Shown here in pieces: positions 63,506 through 64,000 of a DNA stretch of 64,000 bases; positions within the stretch are counted from its first letter, which is position 1; the number at the start of each line of letters is the position of its first letter. The position numbers and the translations under genes are program-made. Source of the stretch: Aurelia coerulea. Lineage: Eukaryota > Cnidaria > Scyphozoa > Semaeostomeae > Ulmaridae. The notes beneath the pieces are model-generated. The model was not told the origin of the DNA. It made no database searches and worked only from the letters and a program-made list of their open reading frames with translations. The stretch is from the NCBI GenBank assembly GCA_039566865.1, contig CM076952.1:18124501-18188500 (forward strand). The letters run 5' to 3'.

Positions 63506-64000
63506 CCGGGTGACCCAGAAAAAAGTGACCCAACGCAATCTGTTACAGAAAATTAACTAAGTGGCAGATTAAGATGCTTCAAACGTTGTTCTGTCGCTAA
63601 AAGACTAGCCTATGCCATGAGTATTTTTCGCAATTTTTTTCGGCACCGTAAATTTCCAAAATTAAGGATTTCGAGGAAAAGAGCATGCCTGAAATCCTCA
63701 AAAAGTCGTCAAAAACAGGGCATCGATTTACAGCCATTTCAAATCTTCAAAACAACGAGGAGCGTGTTTCATTTCAAACTGGGAATAGGTAACACAGTCG
63801 GAAGTCTTCAGAGCAAGTTTATAGTCCCTAGGTACTTGAAAATATTCTCAGGCAGAATGAAACACGCTCCTCGTTGTTTTGAAGATCTGAAATGGCTTCA
63901 AATCGATCCCTTGTTTTTGACGACTTTTTGAGAATTTCAAGCCTGCCCTTTTCCTCAAAATCCTTAATTTGGGAACTTTCCCGTGCCCAAAAAAATTGCG
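63506..64000. mobile_element. TA-flanked mariner-like foldback, right end beyond window
   Basis: TA + CCGGGTGACCCAGAAAAAAG at 63506. From about 63630 the sequence is mirrored around ~63818 to the last base (GAAACACGCTCCTCGTTG; CAAAAAGTCGTCAAAAACAG). The 104-residue frame inside is a by-product of the palindrome. Confidence 0.7.

Noticed and set aside
63617..63931. 104-residue plus-strand frame
   Set aside because: Spans the centre of a palindromic element; by-product of the inverted repeat.

Overview
This window looks like eukaryotic, animal nuclear DNA: split genes with GT..AG introns, animal orthologues, an AT-rich background and a very dense load of small DNA transposons. I would guess a non-bilaterian animal, probably a cnidarian. 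That rests on a multi-copy Cys/His-rich gene family that I remember as common in cnidarians and on CR1/L2-like reverse transcriptase remnants; it is an inference. No prokaryotic features were found.

Genes. (1) Positions 90-19594, + strand: eight 3' coding exons of a cytosolic-type aspartate aminotransferase (GOT1); the N-terminal exon(s) lie before the window. (2) 45261-32095, - strand: a complete eight-exon ornithine aminotransferase (OAT). (3) 41928-43638, + strand: a two-exon Cys/His-rich gene of unknown function nested antisense in OAT intron 1. (4) 45724-46488, + strand: an intronless RNF170 RING E3 ligase gene, head to head with OAT across about 460 bp. (5) 63335-63407, + strand: a possible first exon with a signal peptide, running out of the window. 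A weak - strand exon candidate lies at 62968-62834. GOT1 and OAT converge; both are PLP-dependent glutamate/2-oxoglutarate transaminases, one cytosolic and one mitochondrial, so they meet metabolically at glutamate.

Everything else is introns and intergenic DNA packed with non-autonomous transposons, many with target-site duplications (TSDs) readable by eye. They include: TA-flanked mariner/Tc1-like foldbacks whose otherwise unrelated interiors share a CYGGGTG..CAAAAAA terminus; TTAA-flanked piggyBac/Kolobok-like elements; 8-bp-TSD hAT-like elements; 9-10-bp-TSD Mutator-like foldbacks; a TTA-flanked Harbinger-like element; a tRNA-derived SINE; and two non-LTR reverse transcriptase remnants. 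Insertions inside insertions are frequent. Two sites inside OAT introns resemble decayed hammerhead ribozymes.

The most unusual structure is a family of cassettes with G-runs at both ends, an inner GGGG-TGTGCC motif near each end and a variable minisatellite in between (29285-29606, 48830-49187, 53612-54819 and fragments). Two copies are bounded by perfect 8-bp direct repeats, which suggests hAT-type mobile elements that carry minisatellites. The largest, with a 54-bp unit, has been duplicated with its flank into a ~1.36-kb higher-order repeat (54720-56935).
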